A stretch of 64,000 nt of DNA from contig MSXN01000014.1 in assembly GCA_002083555.1 (NCBI GenBank), positions 60,397-124,396 on the forward strand. Reading direction: 5' to 3'. Source of the DNA: Nitrospira sp. ST-bin5. Its GTDB lineage: Bacteria > Nitrospirota > Nitrospiria > Nitrospirales > Nitrospiraceae. Below, piece by piece: positions 17,575-26,500 of this stretch. A model generated the notes under the pieces. It worked only from the letters and a program-made list of their open reading frames with translations, made no database searches and had not been told where the DNA came from. Position 1 is the first letter of the stretch. Every line of letters starts with the position of its first letter. The position numbers were made by a program, and so were the translations under genes.

Positions 17575-18657
17575 CTACTTGTGCGCCCGCTTCTCCTCAC
17601 TCTTCTCCGTCTTTGCCACAGGCTTTTCTTCTTTGGGCTCCGGCCGCTTCGCATTGCGGGCAGGCACCCCGGCCAGTTCGCGAAGTTTGGCTTCTACTTC
17701 CAACGCTACAGCGGGATTATTCTTGAGAAAATCTCGCGCTGCATCACGGCCCTGGCCGACCCGTTCACCTTTATAGGAGTACCAGGCCCCGGACTTATCG
17801 ATGATTTTCTTTTCCACGCCGATGTCGACTAGTTCACCGGTCTTCGAGATACCCTCGGCAAACATGATGTCGAACTCCGCCTGGCGAAACGGCGGCGCCA
17901 TCTTGTTCTTCACGACCTTCACCCGCACCCGGTTCCCCATCACATCCTGCCCTTCTTTCACGGACTCGATGCGACGGATATCCAGGCGAACCGAGGAATA
18001 GAACTTCAACGCATTACCGCCGGTCGTCGTTTCGGGATTACCGAACATCACCCCAATCTTCATGCGGATCTGGTTGATGAAAATCAGCGTCGTCTGAGAC
18101 TTGGAGATAGCCGCGGTCAACTTGCGCAAGGCCTGCGACATAAGCCGGGCCTGCAAGCCCATATGGGAATCGCCCATTTCGCCTTCGATTTCAGCCCGCG
18201 GCGTGAGCGCGGCGACGGAGTCCACCACGATCAGATCGATCGCTCCACTCCGGACCAGCGTCTCGGCGATTTCCAAGGCCTGTTCACCGGTATCCGGCTG
18301 GGAGACGAGCAACTCATCTGCCTGCACACCGAGCTTTTGGGCATAGGTCAAATCCAGGGCATGTTCGGCATCGATGAATGCCGCCACGCCGCCGGTCTTC
18401 TGAACCTCGGCGATACAATGGAGCGTCATCGTGGTTTTGCCCGACGATTCCGGGCCGAAAATTTCAATGACCCGTCCGCGCGGCAGGCCCCCGACCCCGA
18501 GGGCGATGTCCAGGCCCAGCGACCCGGTCGAGATGGCCGGAACATCGGCAGGACGTTCATCCGTCCCCAGCTTCATGATGGCACCCTTCCCGTATTGCTT
18601 CTCGATCTGGGAAAGGGCCAACTCCAACGCGCGCTTTTTGTCGTCTTTCTCTGACAT
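17575..18657 (-). CDS. recA: Recombinase RecA
   Basis: RecA forms filaments on single-stranded DNA for homologous recombination and SOS signalling. The 360 residues contain Walker A GPESSGKTT, Walker B LIVVDSVAAL, the DNA-binding loop region TGGNALKFYSSVRLDIRR and a Lys/Glu-rich acidic tail. ATG 18657 follows GGAG at a normal distance; the in-frame ATG at 18663 is too close. A TATAAT element lies about 40 bases upstream. Confidence 0.98.
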   Translation of the reverse strand: MSEKDDKKRALELALSQIEKQYGKGAIMKLGTDERPADVPAISTGSLGLDIALGVGGLPRGRVIEIFGPESSGKTTMTLHCIAEVQKTGGVAAFIDAEHALDLTYAQKLGVQADELLVSQPDTGEQALEIAETLVRSGAIDLIVVDSVAALTPRAEIEGEMGDSHMGLQARLMSQALRKLTAAISKSQTTLIFINQIRMKIGVMFGNPETTTGGNALKFYSSVRLDIRRIESVKEGQDVMGNRVRVKVVKNKMAPPFRQAEFDIMFAEGISKTGELVDIGVEKKIIDKSGAWYSYKGERVGQGRDAARDFLKNNPAVALEVEAKLRELAGVPARNAKRPEPKEEKPVAKTEKSEEKRAHK

Positions 18658-18696
18658 GAGCATCTCCTACAGAATTAGAAGGAATCAGGAAGGGGG

Positions 18697-18725
18697 ATTA
18701 TACCCAAGCGAGAAAAGGAAACCTA
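18697..18725 (-). promoter_or_regulatory. Putative recA promoter
   Basis: On the minus strand a perfect -10 hexamer TATAAT occupies 18702-18697, preceded by GGG. The -35 position at 17 bases (TAGGTT, 18725-18720) is weak. It is correctly placed for recA. I see no clear LexA-type inverted repeat over it. Confidence 0.5.
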
Positions 18726-18890
18726 GAGCGGAATCGCGGTCCGGCGAGCGGACTCATACGCAAAATCCCTCCATTCGACCGCCGGTGATTCTCACGACAT
18801 CGACTCACGAATTATTCCACATATGTAAATGGGGGATTACTTGCTATGCTGCAGGTCCCCACCCCTGAGTCTGCGCCGCCTGGAGAGACG

Positions 18891-19526
18891 ATGAAGATAT
18901 ACGAGCACAGCGATCCCGGCACTCTGCAGCCGAGATCTCATCCCTGGACCACCAGTGCCTCCGATCCGACACACCGATATTATGACTTTCGCACACAGCC
19001 CGAACTCATCCGGTCATCGATTGAGGATCTGCAGGAGTGGGGAACCTACCCTGCAACGGAAACATTTTACCGGCTCCTTGAATGGCTCAATGGACCGGAA
19101 TCCGCCATGGAGTCCAATGACTGTGCCTTCAACGGGGCAATCGCCACTATAAGTACAGAGCGCTCCAAACGCCTGCAGTGTTCCGGACGCCTGATGATTC
19201 TCTACCGGAACCTGGCGTTGAATACATCGACCGAGCAGATCGACTGGCTGACCAACGCCACCGCTCACGCCGTGGAAGAAATCGATCCGGGATTTGAAAG
19301 AGGGGCCGTCGGGGCCACGATCATGTCAGTCAGATTCACCACCCTGCCCGGGCCGCCTGAACGGCAACGGGGGCAGCAACTTATGTTGTCGTTTTGGGCC
19401 TGGGGAGAGAATGAGCCTGAGGTCATGGCCAACCTCGATCGTACTTTTCGCAACTTGACCGTAGCCCTTCGACAGATTTCCGATGCGATCCGTCGTCCAT
19501 CGTCAGCCACCGCCCCGAACCATTAA
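18891..19526 (+). CDS. Hypothetical protein, 211 residues
   Basis: I recognise no family. The protein is soluble, without signal peptide or membrane span, and rich in Trp and aromatic residues (WTTSASDPTHRYYDF; LEWLNGPES). The middle part (FNGAIATISTERSKRLQCSGRLMILYRNL) looks like a compact alpha/beta domain. ATG 18891 has GGAGAG ten bases before it. It is transcribed divergently from recA, and its stop codon overlaps that of the convergent thpR. Confidence 0.7.
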   Translation: MKIYEHSDPGTLQPRSHPWTTSASDPTHRYYDFRTQPELIRSSIEDLQEWGTYPATETFYRLLEWLNGPESAMESNDCAFNGAIATISTERSKRLQCSGRLMILYRNLALNTSTEQIDWLTNATAHAVEEIDPGFERGAVGATIMSVRFTTLPGPPERQRGQQLMLSFWAWGENEPEVMANLDRTFRNLTVALRQISDAIRRPSSATAPNH

Positions 19527-20131
19527 CCATTCAGCCGCACGTCCCACAACTTCGTGTAGATCGACCCCGTCGGCCTCAAGTCGCTCTTGATCAGGGCAAC
19601 CGACTCCACGGGCAGGGCACCCAATGACAGCGGGCGATCCAACAGCTTGCTCGAAGCGAGGGTGTCGCCGAACTCATGCGCCCCGGCCTTGATCCGGGCC
19701 AACGTCAGATGCGGGCTCAGGGGTCGGCTGTCCGGCGCGAAACCGAATGAGTCGCACCGGGCTTCGACTGCCGCATGCAACTCAGCCAGCCGCTTAGCCT
19801 CATCGCCTCGCTCCCACCGTTCCGCAGCCCCGACCCACAGGACGCGGGGAGCGTGCAAAACGGGAAAGGCTCCCAACCGCTCAAGCGGAACGGCCAGCAC
19901 TCGCTGAGCGTGCACGGCCGCAGCAAGCGCTTCGCGCAACGGCTCAATACCCTGCTCGTCGATATCGCCAAGAAATTTGATCGTGAGATGGATCGAGGCT
20001 GGCTGCACCCACGAGAGGCGCACGGCCCTCGGCATCTCACGGGCGAGAGATGACGTGAGATCCTGTTGCACTCGCGCGATCTGGGCTCGAACGTCCTCGG
20101 ACAATTCGACGGCCAGAAAGGCGCGAATCAT
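19523..20131 (-). CDS. thpR: RNA 2',3'-cyclic phosphodiesterase (ThpR/LigT)
   Basis: A 2H phosphoesterase that opens 2',3'-cyclic RNA ends. The two HxT motifs are visible: HLTIKFLGDID near residue 51 and PHLTLARIKAG near 144. The 202-residue length is normal (about 180-200). It overlaps cinA by four bases (ATGA), so the two are coupled; this pairing is frequent in bacteria. Confidence 0.92.
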   Translation of the reverse strand: MIRAFLAVELSEDVRAQIARVQQDLTSSLAREMPRAVRLSWVQPASIHLTIKFLGDIDEQGIEPLREALAAAVHAQRVLAVPLERLGAFPVLHAPRVLWVGAAERWERGDEAKRLAELHAAVEARCDSFGFAPDSRPLSPHLTLARIKAGAHEFGDTLASSKLLDRPLSLGALPVESVALIKSDLRPTGSIYTKLWDVRLNG

Positions 20132-21429
20132 GTCCGACCCCGGTCGATCAGCCAGAGACGCAGGAGATTGAGCGCGGCCTGCGACGACCGCTGCTTGATG
20201 ACCGATCGATCACCGTGAAAGCGAAACTCTTTTGTGCTGGCTCCCCCTGCCCCGCCATCGAGTCCGACATAGACCAATCCAACCGGCTTAGTTGCAGTGG
20301 CACCGCCCGGCCCGGCAATCCCGGTAACGCTCAGACCGACCGATACCCCAGCCCGTTCACGGATTCCCTTGGCCATGGCTGCGGCAACTTCTCTACTGAC
20401 TGCACCATGAGTGGCAATCAGGTCTTCCGGCACCGCCAGCATATCGACCTTCGACCGATTGCTATAGCAGATCGCTCCCCGATCGACGTAGGCCGACGAT
20501 CCCGGCACCTGCGTCAGGCGATGACCGATCAACCCGCCGGTGCAGGATTCCGCCAGCGCAACCATCAACCGCTGCTCATGGAGCAAGCGGCCGACCACCT
20601 CCTCCATCGTCTCGCGCCCCTCGGCAAAGAGACAGTCGCTCAACCTGGTACGGACGTTCTGCGCCAGAGACGACAGCACTGCATCCGAGACCGGCCTGGC
20701 CCCGCCGGACTTCGTCGTCAGCGATACCAGCACACCCATCGGAGAGGCCAGCAATCCCAGATCGATCGGAAGACCGTGAGGAATCACCCCCAGCAACTGG
20801 GCATCAACATCCGCCTCCGGCACACCCCAGGTGTGGAAAATGAGTCGGATGATCGGCTGCGGAGGGATTGTGGTGGAACGGGCGAGTTGATCCGCCAAGA
20901 ACGGAATGACCGATTCCGTCATCATCGCTTCCATCTCTCGCGGCACGCCGGGAAGCGAGATGATCGTCGCCCGTTTCCATTCGAGTAGAAACCCTGGCGC
21001 GGAACCGACCGGATTCGCCACCACGGTCGCGCCCGCCGGAATCATCGCCTGCCGCAACTGCCCTTTGTTCGGCTGCCGTCCCCATTGCGCCAGACGCGCG
21101 GTCATCCCGTCGAGCGCCGCTTTCCGGCGGGCCAGTCGCCGCCCGGTCGCCTTCGCCACGGCTTCTCTCGTGCAATCGTCCACCGTCGGCCCAAGCCCGC
21201 CGGTCATGATGACCACCCCTGCCCGGCTCACTGCGGTCTTGAGCACCCGCACCATATCGGACTGATCGTCTCCCACAATCGACTTGAAACGGACCTCAAT
21301 CCCCAGCCGCCCCAGCGCCTCCGTAATAAAAATCGAATTGCTATCGGACCGTCCGCCGACCAACAGTTCAGACCCGATGGCAATGGTTTCAGCAATGGCC
21401 GAGCGATGGGCGGACCGGGTAGCATGCAT
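20128..21429 (-). CDS. cinA: CinA family: ADP-ribose pyrophosphatase/NMN deamidase
   Basis: CinA combines an N-terminal molybdopterin-binding-like (COG1058) domain with GSELLVGGRSDSNS and MTGGLGPTVDDCTREAV, and a C-terminal PncC domain with LAESCTGGLIGHRLTQVPGS and SVTGIAGPGG, which deamidates NMN to NaMN in the pyridine nucleotide cycle. At 433 residues it is full length. An NAD-related gene (nadC) lies elsewhere in the window. It is coupled to thpR; ATG 21429 has AAGAGGA about 12 bases upstream. Confidence 0.92.
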   Translation of the reverse strand: MHATRSAHRSAIAETIAIGSELLVGGRSDSNSIFITEALGRLGIEVRFKSIVGDDQSDMVRVLKTAVSRAGVVIMTGGLGPTVDDCTREAVAKATGRRLARRKAALDGMTARLAQWGRQPNKGQLRQAMIPAGATVVANPVGSAPGFLLEWKRATIISLPGVPREMEAMMTESVIPFLADQLARSTTIPPQPIIRLIFHTWGVPEADVDAQLLGVIPHGLPIDLGLLASPMGVLVSLTTKSGGARPVSDAVLSSLAQNVRTRLSDCLFAEGRETMEEVVGRLLHEQRLMVALAESCTGGLIGHRLTQVPGSSAYVDRGAICYSNRSKVDMLAVPEDLIATHGAVSREVAAAMAKGIRERAGVSVGLSVTGIAGPGGATATKPVGLVYVGLDGGAGGASTKEFRFHGDRSVIKQRSSQAALNLLRLWLIDRGRT

Positions 21430-21445
21430 ATGATGTCATTTCCTC

Positions 21446-22030
21446 TTATTGAATCCCGGCAAAATCGACGACGAAACTGTCCGCGCCGCCGGAGGCGGGG
21501 AACACAGTGATCGTCGTCTTCGCCCGGGGATCAAAATCGTTGTAGTCGAACGACGCCACGACTTTCGCTTTAAAGCGCGGCCGTTCCGGCCAGGCGGCGC
21601 TCCGGTTCGCCTGCCCGTCGAATCGCACCGTCACCGGCTTGATGGTGCGCCCGGCTTGATCGAACACGATGTAACTCTCCTGAGCAAAGGCCGGCACATC
21701 CCCGAAGATCACGGTGCTCACCAGCATCGTCTTTGTCGAGACGACTTGTGCGACATCGGCCTCGGTGGGCTGCAGCCCCCGAAGCGTCATATGCGTCGCC
21801 ATCACTGAAAGCGCCCCGAGCTTGGTGATGAGAAATCCACTCGGGTGCAGCTCATCTTCGGCGCCGAACCGCACATAAAACGAATCCGGCGCCCGCCTCT
21901 CCTTGGCCGCAGCCCGGCCTGCGTCGAGTGCGGCGGCGATCTGTTCGGGACCTGGCAGAGTCTCAATGGCGCCGGCCGGAACCGCAGAGAGGAGCGAGCA
22001 CAGCATGAAGCCGATTGCCGAGCATTTCAT
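21446..22030 (-). CDS. Secreted hypothetical protein
   Basis: A signal peptide (MKCSAIGFMLCSLLSAVPAG, cleavage after AGA) leads a roughly 170-residue mature domain of mixed beta character, with YVRFGAEDELHPSGFLITK and FDYNDFDPRAKTTITVFP. I recognise no family; it is probably periplasmic. ATG 22030 has GGAGA at a good distance; ATG 22048 is upstream and lacks it. It is followed 16 bases later by cinA. Confidence 0.7.
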   Translation of the reverse strand: MKCSAIGFMLCSLLSAVPAGAIETLPGPEQIAAALDAGRAAAKERRAPDSFYVRFGAEDELHPSGFLITKLGALSVMATHMTLRGLQPTEADVAQVVSTKTMLVSTVIFGDVPAFAQESYIVFDQAGRTIKPVTVRFDGQANRSAAWPERPRFKAKVVASFDYNDFDPRAKTTITVFPASGGADSFVVDFAGIQ

Positions 22031-22108
22031 ATGAATTGTCTCCGTCACAAGAAGCCGTAACAGATCGGTTTTTCACTGTCAACGAACCCCGCGGCCAGTT
22101 CTCGCCCG

Positions 22109-22138
22109 TTGACAAATCAAAAGACGAAGTGCTAAAGA
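22109..22138 (+). promoter_or_regulatory. Sigma-70-type promoter for the Cld-family gene
   Basis: TTGACA at 22109-22114, an 18-base spacer, then TAAAGA at 22133-22138. It lies 50 bases before the ATG, and no other gene start is near. Confidence 0.65.
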
Positions 22139-22189
22139 AACCGCTCTTTACATACCCGCCTTATCAAGACGTTATACGGAGGAGTTCCG

Positions 22190-22912
22190 ATGTCGAGTCC
22201 CGAACAAACCGCACCAGCACAGCCACCGAAGCGACAATTCGTCAATTTTGCATTCTATAAAGTCGACCCGGCCTGGCGCCGTCTTCCCGAAGCCGAGCGC
22301 ACCAAAGGCAAGCAGGAATTCCTCAAAGCAGTTGAAGAGTATGCCGGCCGCGTGCTCGTCGTCGCCTATTCGGCAGTCGGTATCCGCGGCGATTGCGACA
22401 TCATGCTCTGGCGCATCAGCTACGAGTTGGAACTGTTTCAGGAAATGACGACGAAAATGCTCGCGTCAGGCCTGGGCCAATACATCACGACCCCCTATTC
22501 CTACCTGGCCATGACCAAGCGATCCATCTACGTGGACAACCACACCCACGAAGGACAGGAGAGCAAGCGCCTGACCGTGGTCCCCGGCAAGGGCAAGTAC
22601 ATTTTCGTGTATCCCTTCCTTAAGACCCGCGAGTGGTTCCTGCTGACCAAGGCGGCTCGCCAGGGCATGATGGATGAACACATCGAAGTCGGCCATCGCT
22701 TCCCCTCCGTGAAATTGAACACCACCTACTCCTTCGGTCTCGACGACCAGGAATGGGTCGTGGCATTTGAAACCGATAAACCGGAAGACTTCCTCGACCT
22801 TGTGATGGCGTTGCGCGAAACCGAAGGGTCTCGCTACACGTTACGCGATACGCCGATCTTCACCTGCATCCGCAAAACCGTGAAAGAGACGCTCGATACA
22901 CTCGGCGGCTAA
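22190..22912 (+). CDS. Chlorite dismutase-family heme protein, coproheme decarboxylase-like
   Basis: The 240-residue protein matches the Cld/DyP-related ferredoxin-like family. His164 in MMDEHIE is at the proximal heme-ligand position. The residue aligning with the distal Arg of true chlorite dismutases is Leu176 (SVKLNTTYS), followed by GLDDQEW. Tyr103, Tyr105 and Lys110 (PYSYLAMTKR) suit a coproheme decarboxylase (ChdC/HemQ), the last step of the coproporphyrin-dependent heme pathway. No signal peptide is present, unlike periplasmic chlorite dismutase. A strong GGAGG precedes ATG. Function as ChdC is inference. Confidence 0.85.
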   Translation: MSSPEQTAPAQPPKRQFVNFAFYKVDPAWRRLPEAERTKGKQEFLKAVEEYAGRVLVVAYSAVGIRGDCDIMLWRISYELELFQEMTTKMLASGLGQYITTPYSYLAMTKRSIYVDNHTHEGQESKRLTVVPGKGKYIFVYPFLKTREWFLLTKAARQGMMDEHIEVGHRFPSVKLNTTYSFGLDDQEWVVAFETDKPEDFLDLVMALRETEGSRYTLRDTPIFTCIRKTVKETLDTLGG

Positions 22913-22933
22913 CAATCCGCTCATCTGCACTGT

Positions 22934-22973
22934 GAACGGCCTTCGGTCCTGTGATCGAAGGCCGTTCTTTTTT
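22934..22973 (+). terminator. Intrinsic terminator after the Cld-family gene
   Basis: GAACGGCCTTCG at 22934-22945 pairs perfectly over 12 bases with CGAAGGCCGTTC at 22956-22967. A run of T residues follows. It is 22 bases after the stop. Confidence 0.92.
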
Positions 22974-23108
22974 ATCCTCCCGATCCTCCAGTAAAATCGA
23001 ACCCGAATAAGAAACCTGGCCGCTGGAGCCGGGATTCAACTTTGACAGCCAAATCACGCATATGATACCTGTACTAGGTCTTCTTTCATCATCCAATCAG
23101 GTAGGATC

Positions 23109-23327
23109 ATGGCTGATACCACTGCCCTCTATGCACTCAGATTCCCTGACGGATCCGTGAGCCTGTATATTGACGAGCACTACGCCCAAGACCGCGGAAT
23201 CGATCCGTCCAAACTGGTCCGCATCGAGATTCCGCGGGAGATGTTCATTAACGGCAGCGTGCAGGAGGTTCGGGAATACGTTGCGCTCTATTTGGAGACA
23301 CACCAGCAGCAAGCCGGGAACGCCTAA
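23109..23327 (+). CDS. Small hypothetical protein, 72 residues
   Basis: A compact acidic protein starting MADTTALYALRFPDGSVSLY, no signal or membrane segment. I recognise no family. TTGACA at 23042 may be part of its promoter. The next gene starts 27 bases after its stop, so the two are probably cotranscribed. Its codon use looks like that of its neighbours and it starts with a plausible Shine-Dalgarno (TAGGA). Confidence 0.7.
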   Translation: MADTTALYALRFPDGSVSLYIDEHYAQDRGIDPSKLVRIEIPREMFINGSVQEVREYVALYLETHQQQAGNA

Positions 23328-23354
23328 CCTACGCACACAGGACACATCATCGCT

Positions 23355-24533
23355 ATGCCTTCAACTATGGCCTCTCCCCTCACCGCTGAGCTGATCCAAG
23401 ACGTCATCGCCAATCTGCCGATCCAGGGCCGCATCATGCTCAAGCTGCTTCTGATCCAGCACCTGGACGTGACGCACGAAGAAATCCTGTTCATGGTCTC
23501 GGACCGCCCCGATCCCCGTTGCGTCTCCGGAAAGAAGCCGATTACGACGATGACGGAAGAATCGATCTCGGCCATGCTCAGCCGGCGGGATGAATATCGC
23601 CGCCGCGCCCGGCTCCGTCGCGAACGCACCGGGCTGCAATGCACGGCCCTCACCATCCTCGCGGCCACTGCCGAAAAATTGGTCGATCGGACAGCCGCAC
23701 TCTTGGCCGCCCGGGGCATATCCACAGAAGCCATCGCGAATCTCAAAGCGCAAGCCCGTGTGGCCGTTCCGCGCCCCGCGTTACGCGTCCTGGAAGAACG
23801 ATGGGACAAGAACGACATCTCAGCGGAGGAATATCAGACCTATCGGCTGGCCATTGAAATGCAACTGCACATTCGTATGGCCGAACGTTTTAAGACCAGA
23901 CTCGCCCTGGCGGAGCGCGAGCGACAGACTTCCGATCAGACCACGTTGCAGGACCATGAGATCGGCCATATCTGGGGAATTCCTGCCGGCACCTTGGCCG
24001 CCAGAAAAGTAAAGTTCCTGTCGCAATATCTGATGGCGCTCCAGGCCGCCTTGACCGGCACGCCGGCCAACCCGAACAGCATCCCCCCTTTGGATCTCTG
24101 GAAAGACACATTGGCGACCCTGTCCCGCACCCCGATCGAACGCTCCATCGCCGCTTACGATGGCCTGGAACAAACCGAGTCCGCCTTGATCGAAAAGCTT
24201 TCGGCCTATGTCGTTGGCGCGGTGCCGGAGCCGATCGAAGTCAAGTTCTGGAATTCGCTGGTCTACGGAGCGAGCTCCAATGCGATGCACAGCGAGAACA
24301 CCCGGACGTTATTCGGGTTGCAGCGGCTTGTGTCCATTCAACAGGACACCGACACCAGCCCCGAGGCACTCGACGAAGAACTGCTGAAACGGACGGCCCC
24401 GCGCCCGAAAGCAGAAACCGCCGCCCTGGACGGCTCATCTGAGCCGAAGATGGAGATCACCGATCTTCAGAAACAGATCTTGCACAACTTTATCGGAGAA
24501 GACGTCAGCGGCAAAGCCTCAGACAAGTGGTAG
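23355..24533 (+). CDS. Hypothetical cytoplasmic protein, 392 residues
   Basis: No family recognised. The protein is Arg/Glu-rich and mostly helical. A segment at residues 70-90 (SRRDEYRRRARLRRERTG) is strongly basic. Residues 130-190 are long charged helices, and GHIWGIPAGTLAARKVKFLSQYL near 200 could be a helix-turn-helix-like part, but I would not assert that. The start at 23355 lacks a strong Shine-Dalgarno; ATG 23367 is an alternative. Probably expressed with the 72-residue gene before it. Confidence 0.65.
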   Translation: MPSTMASPLTAELIQDVIANLPIQGRIMLKLLLIQHLDVTHEEILFMVSDRPDPRCVSGKKPITTMTEESISAMLSRRDEYRRRARLRRERTGLQCTALTILAATAEKLVDRTAALLAARGISTEAIANLKAQARVAVPRPALRVLEERWDKNDISAEEYQTYRLAIEMQLHIRMAERFKTRLALAERERQTSDQTTLQDHEIGHIWGIPAGTLAARKVKFLSQYLMALQAALTGTPANPNSIPPLDLWKDTLATLSRTPIERSIAAYDGLEQTESALIEKLSAYVVGAVPEPIEVKFWNSLVYGASSNAMHSENTRTLFGLQRLVSIQQDTDTSPEALDEELLKRTAPRPKAETAALDGSSEPKMEITDLQKQILHNFIGEDVSGKASDKW

Positions 24534-24545
24534 AGACAGGCGATC

Positions 24546-24573
24546 TTGCGAATTGCATTCGCTCAGGTATAAT
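24546..24573 (+). promoter_or_regulatory. Putative promoter for the OB-fold gene
   Basis: TTGCGA at 24546-24551, a 16-base spacer and a perfect TATAAT at 24568-24573. It is 12 bases from the ATG at 24585, so a transcript from it would have almost no leader. Confidence 0.5.
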
Positions 24574-24584
24574 CAGGTTCATCC

Positions 24585-25016
24585 ATGGCAACACAACCGG
24601 TCAGACGTCGCGGTTTCTTCGTGCTGCTTGCAGTCCTGCTGCCGGCAGTCCTCTCTGTCGTCACCGTCAGCACACTCTCGGTGACAGCGGCGGCGGGTCT
24701 CCTTGAAATCTCCGAATTGCTGGCCCATCCCGAGCAATACGATCATCAGGACGTCGTGGTGAGCGGCGCTGTGACCAACGTGCAGCTCGCCACTAACCGC
24801 CAAGGACAACCGGCGTATGGGTTTCTCCTGAAAGACCAGGCCGGGACGCTCAAGGTGATTAGCCTCGGACAAGCAGACATCCATGAAGGCGACCAAGTCA
24901 TAGTCGAAGGCGTCTTCAGCCGTCTGCGCCAAGTGGGCCGTTCGATCGTCTACAATGAAATCAAGGCCCTGTCGGTGAAGCCGCTTAACCGCTTGAATCC
25001 CGACCTCGTCGGATGA
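24585..25016 (+). CDS. Exported OB-fold (tRNA_anti-like) protein
   Basis: An N-terminal hydrophobic segment (residues 10-33, FFVLLAVLLPAVLSVVTV) is a signal or anchor. It is followed by an OB-fold-like domain: ELLAHPEQYDHQDVVVSGAV, GFLLKDQAGTLKV and EGDQVIVEGVFSR, the usual order of strands in the nucleic-acid-binding OB/tRNA_anti family. The extracytoplasmic location makes nucleic-acid binding uncertain; related exported OB proteins are often of unknown role. The next gene starts about 45 bases later. Confidence 0.72.
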   Translation: MATQPVRRRGFFVLLAVLLPAVLSVVTVSTLSVTAAAGLLEISELLAHPEQYDHQDVVVSGAVTNVQLATNRQGQPAYGFLLKDQAGTLKVISLGQADIHEGDQVIVEGVFSRLRQVGRSIVYNEIKALSVKPLNRLNPDLVG

Positions 25017-25061
25017 TTGGGCGACACTCCCTGCAAAGAGATCCTTACCGGTCCACGATCC

Positions 25062-25511
25062 ATGGCACAAAAACCATCCGACCAGACGTCATCTCCTGAA
25101 CGGAAATCACCTCAGACCGAGTGTGGCACGTTCTATCAGTTGGCGATTGCCTTAAGCCTGCTGGGATTATTGTCCACCGCCGGGTGCGCAAGTGCGGCGA
25201 CCGTCGGCGAATACCCGAATCAACAGAAAGTCATCGGCAAGTCGAAAGCCGACGTCCTGGCCTGCGCAGGCAAACCGGTCAAAGAACAAACCCGCAACGA
25301 TGTTGTCCTCCTCCAATATTACCGGGAAGCGCCGGTCCTGGAAGAATCCCAGCCGGTGGGAAAAGGCAGCATGTCGACGAACCGGCATGGCTGTTGGGCC
25401 ACGGTGGTGCTGACGGAGGATCGAGTCACCGACATACGCTATCGGTTCGCGCCCCCGAGCATGGACGCCTCCAACGACTGCGAAGCCATCTTCGACCCCT
25501 GCGTGCAATAG
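25062..25511 (+). CDS. Putative lipoprotein, 149 residues
   Basis: Residues 24-42 (YQLAIALSLLGLLSTAGC) form a lipoprotein-type signal, with LSTAGC as the lipobox and an unusually long N-terminal arm of about 23 residues. The mature part begins ASAATVGEYPNQQ and holds GKSKADVLACAGKPVKEQ, like the SmpA/OmlA-type fold in which a conserved G-x-V/L-x-x-x-x-G-x-P is seen. Probably an outer-membrane-associated lipoprotein. A further in-frame TTG at 25017 is less likely as start. Confidence 0.7.
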   Translation: MAQKPSDQTSSPERKSPQTECGTFYQLAIALSLLGLLSTAGCASAATVGEYPNQQKVIGKSKADVLACAGKPVKEQTRNDVVLLQYYREAPVLEESQPVGKGSMSTNRHGCWATVVLTEDRVTDIRYRFAPPSMDASNDCEAIFDPCVQ

Positions 25512-25585
25512 GTTCTTTACCCGCTACTCAACATTTCAGTTTCCGCCTAGCCGCCCGCCGTGAATCATGGTACTTCTACCCCATT

Positions 25586-26500
25586 ATGGCGCTGCGACGT
25601 CACATTTCATGCGTGCTCATCCTGTCGCTTCTCGCGTGCGGCCTGCCCCCTGGGGCCCTGGCGCTGGAGAAATACGGCCGTCCTCTGCCCTCGATGGATG
25701 ATCCCGACGACCCGGACCGCGGGTCCGAAGAAAGTCTGTTCGCCGGCTACCTCCTGACCGGAGCCTTTGTCAAAAATCCTTCATTCGCCGCCAGGCCGGA
25801 CAACAGCGGGCTTGTCGGCCTGCGCCATATGGTCCATCTTGAAACCGACCTCTATAAACAGTACCTAACCTTTTATACCGATCAGAACTTCTTCTCCGAC
25901 CGGAACAATGGCTGGATCGAACTCAGCGAGTGGGACAGCACCTACGCCTTCACCGGCGTGGTCGATCATTTTGCCTGGCGGCTTCAATATGAACGGGATG
26001 CGCCACTCGATCGCCGGGGCATCAAGCAAGCCTACGCCGACGGCATGATCACGGCCAAACTCCAGTCGGCTCAGGACATGGCCTGGTGGCGGAAACTCTT
26101 TCCCAACCAGAGCCTGACGATGTACGGGGGCGCCGGCTGGCTGTTTCACAACAGCAACTACTTCGCGCGGCCCGACAATACCGGGCGCGCCCTCTTCCGC
26201 TACGTGGCCCACGCCGACCTCGACCTCTACAAGAACAAAGTCGTGCTCTATGGAGACGTGAACTTCTTTACCGATCGCGAAGGGAGCAACCAGGCCAGGC
26301 CGACGGAAATGGATTGGATCGTCGGGCTGGCCCTTCGATGGAGGGATATGGAATTGGCGGTCTATCGGGAGCAGGACCAGCCGCTCGACAAACCCGGCCT
26401 GGTCCAGAAATATCTGGCCGTGCAACTGCGCTTTTCGTTCGATGTTTCGAAGGGAGATTTAGGATTGAGCCGGATGAAACCGGCCACCGGCATTCAGTGA
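25586..26500 (+). CDS. Exported protein, probable outer-membrane beta-barrel
   Basis: A signal peptide (MALRRHISCVLILSLLACG, ending ALALE) is followed by about 280 residues rich in alternating hydrophobic and polar stretches and aromatic residues. Two internally similar blocks are visible: HLETDLYKQYLTFYTDQNFFSDR (shared pattern at about residue 82) and HADLDLYKNKVVLYGDVNFFTDR (about residue 211), and both have a nearby RPDN. Such repeats suit a barrel with paired strands. The last seven bases overlap the end of the convergent SDR gene. Confidence 0.72.
   Translation: MALRRHISCVLILSLLACGLPPGALALEKYGRPLPSMDDPDDPDRGSEESLFAGYLLTGAFVKNPSFAARPDNSGLVGLRHMVHLETDLYKQYLTFYTDQNFFSDRNNGWIELSEWDSTYAFTGVVDHFAWRLQYERDAPLDRRGIKQAYADGMITAKLQSAQDMAWWRKLFPNQSLTMYGGAGWLFHNSNYFARPDNTGRALFRYVAHADLDLYKNKVVLYGDVNFFTDREGSNQARPTEMDWIVGLALRWRDMELAVYREQDQPLDKPGLVQKYLAVQLRFSFDVSKGDLGLSRMKPATGIQ

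Noticed and set aside
18658..18890. LexA/SOS box before recA
   Set aside because: No inverted repeat of a known LexA type recognised; only a TATAAT promoter element.
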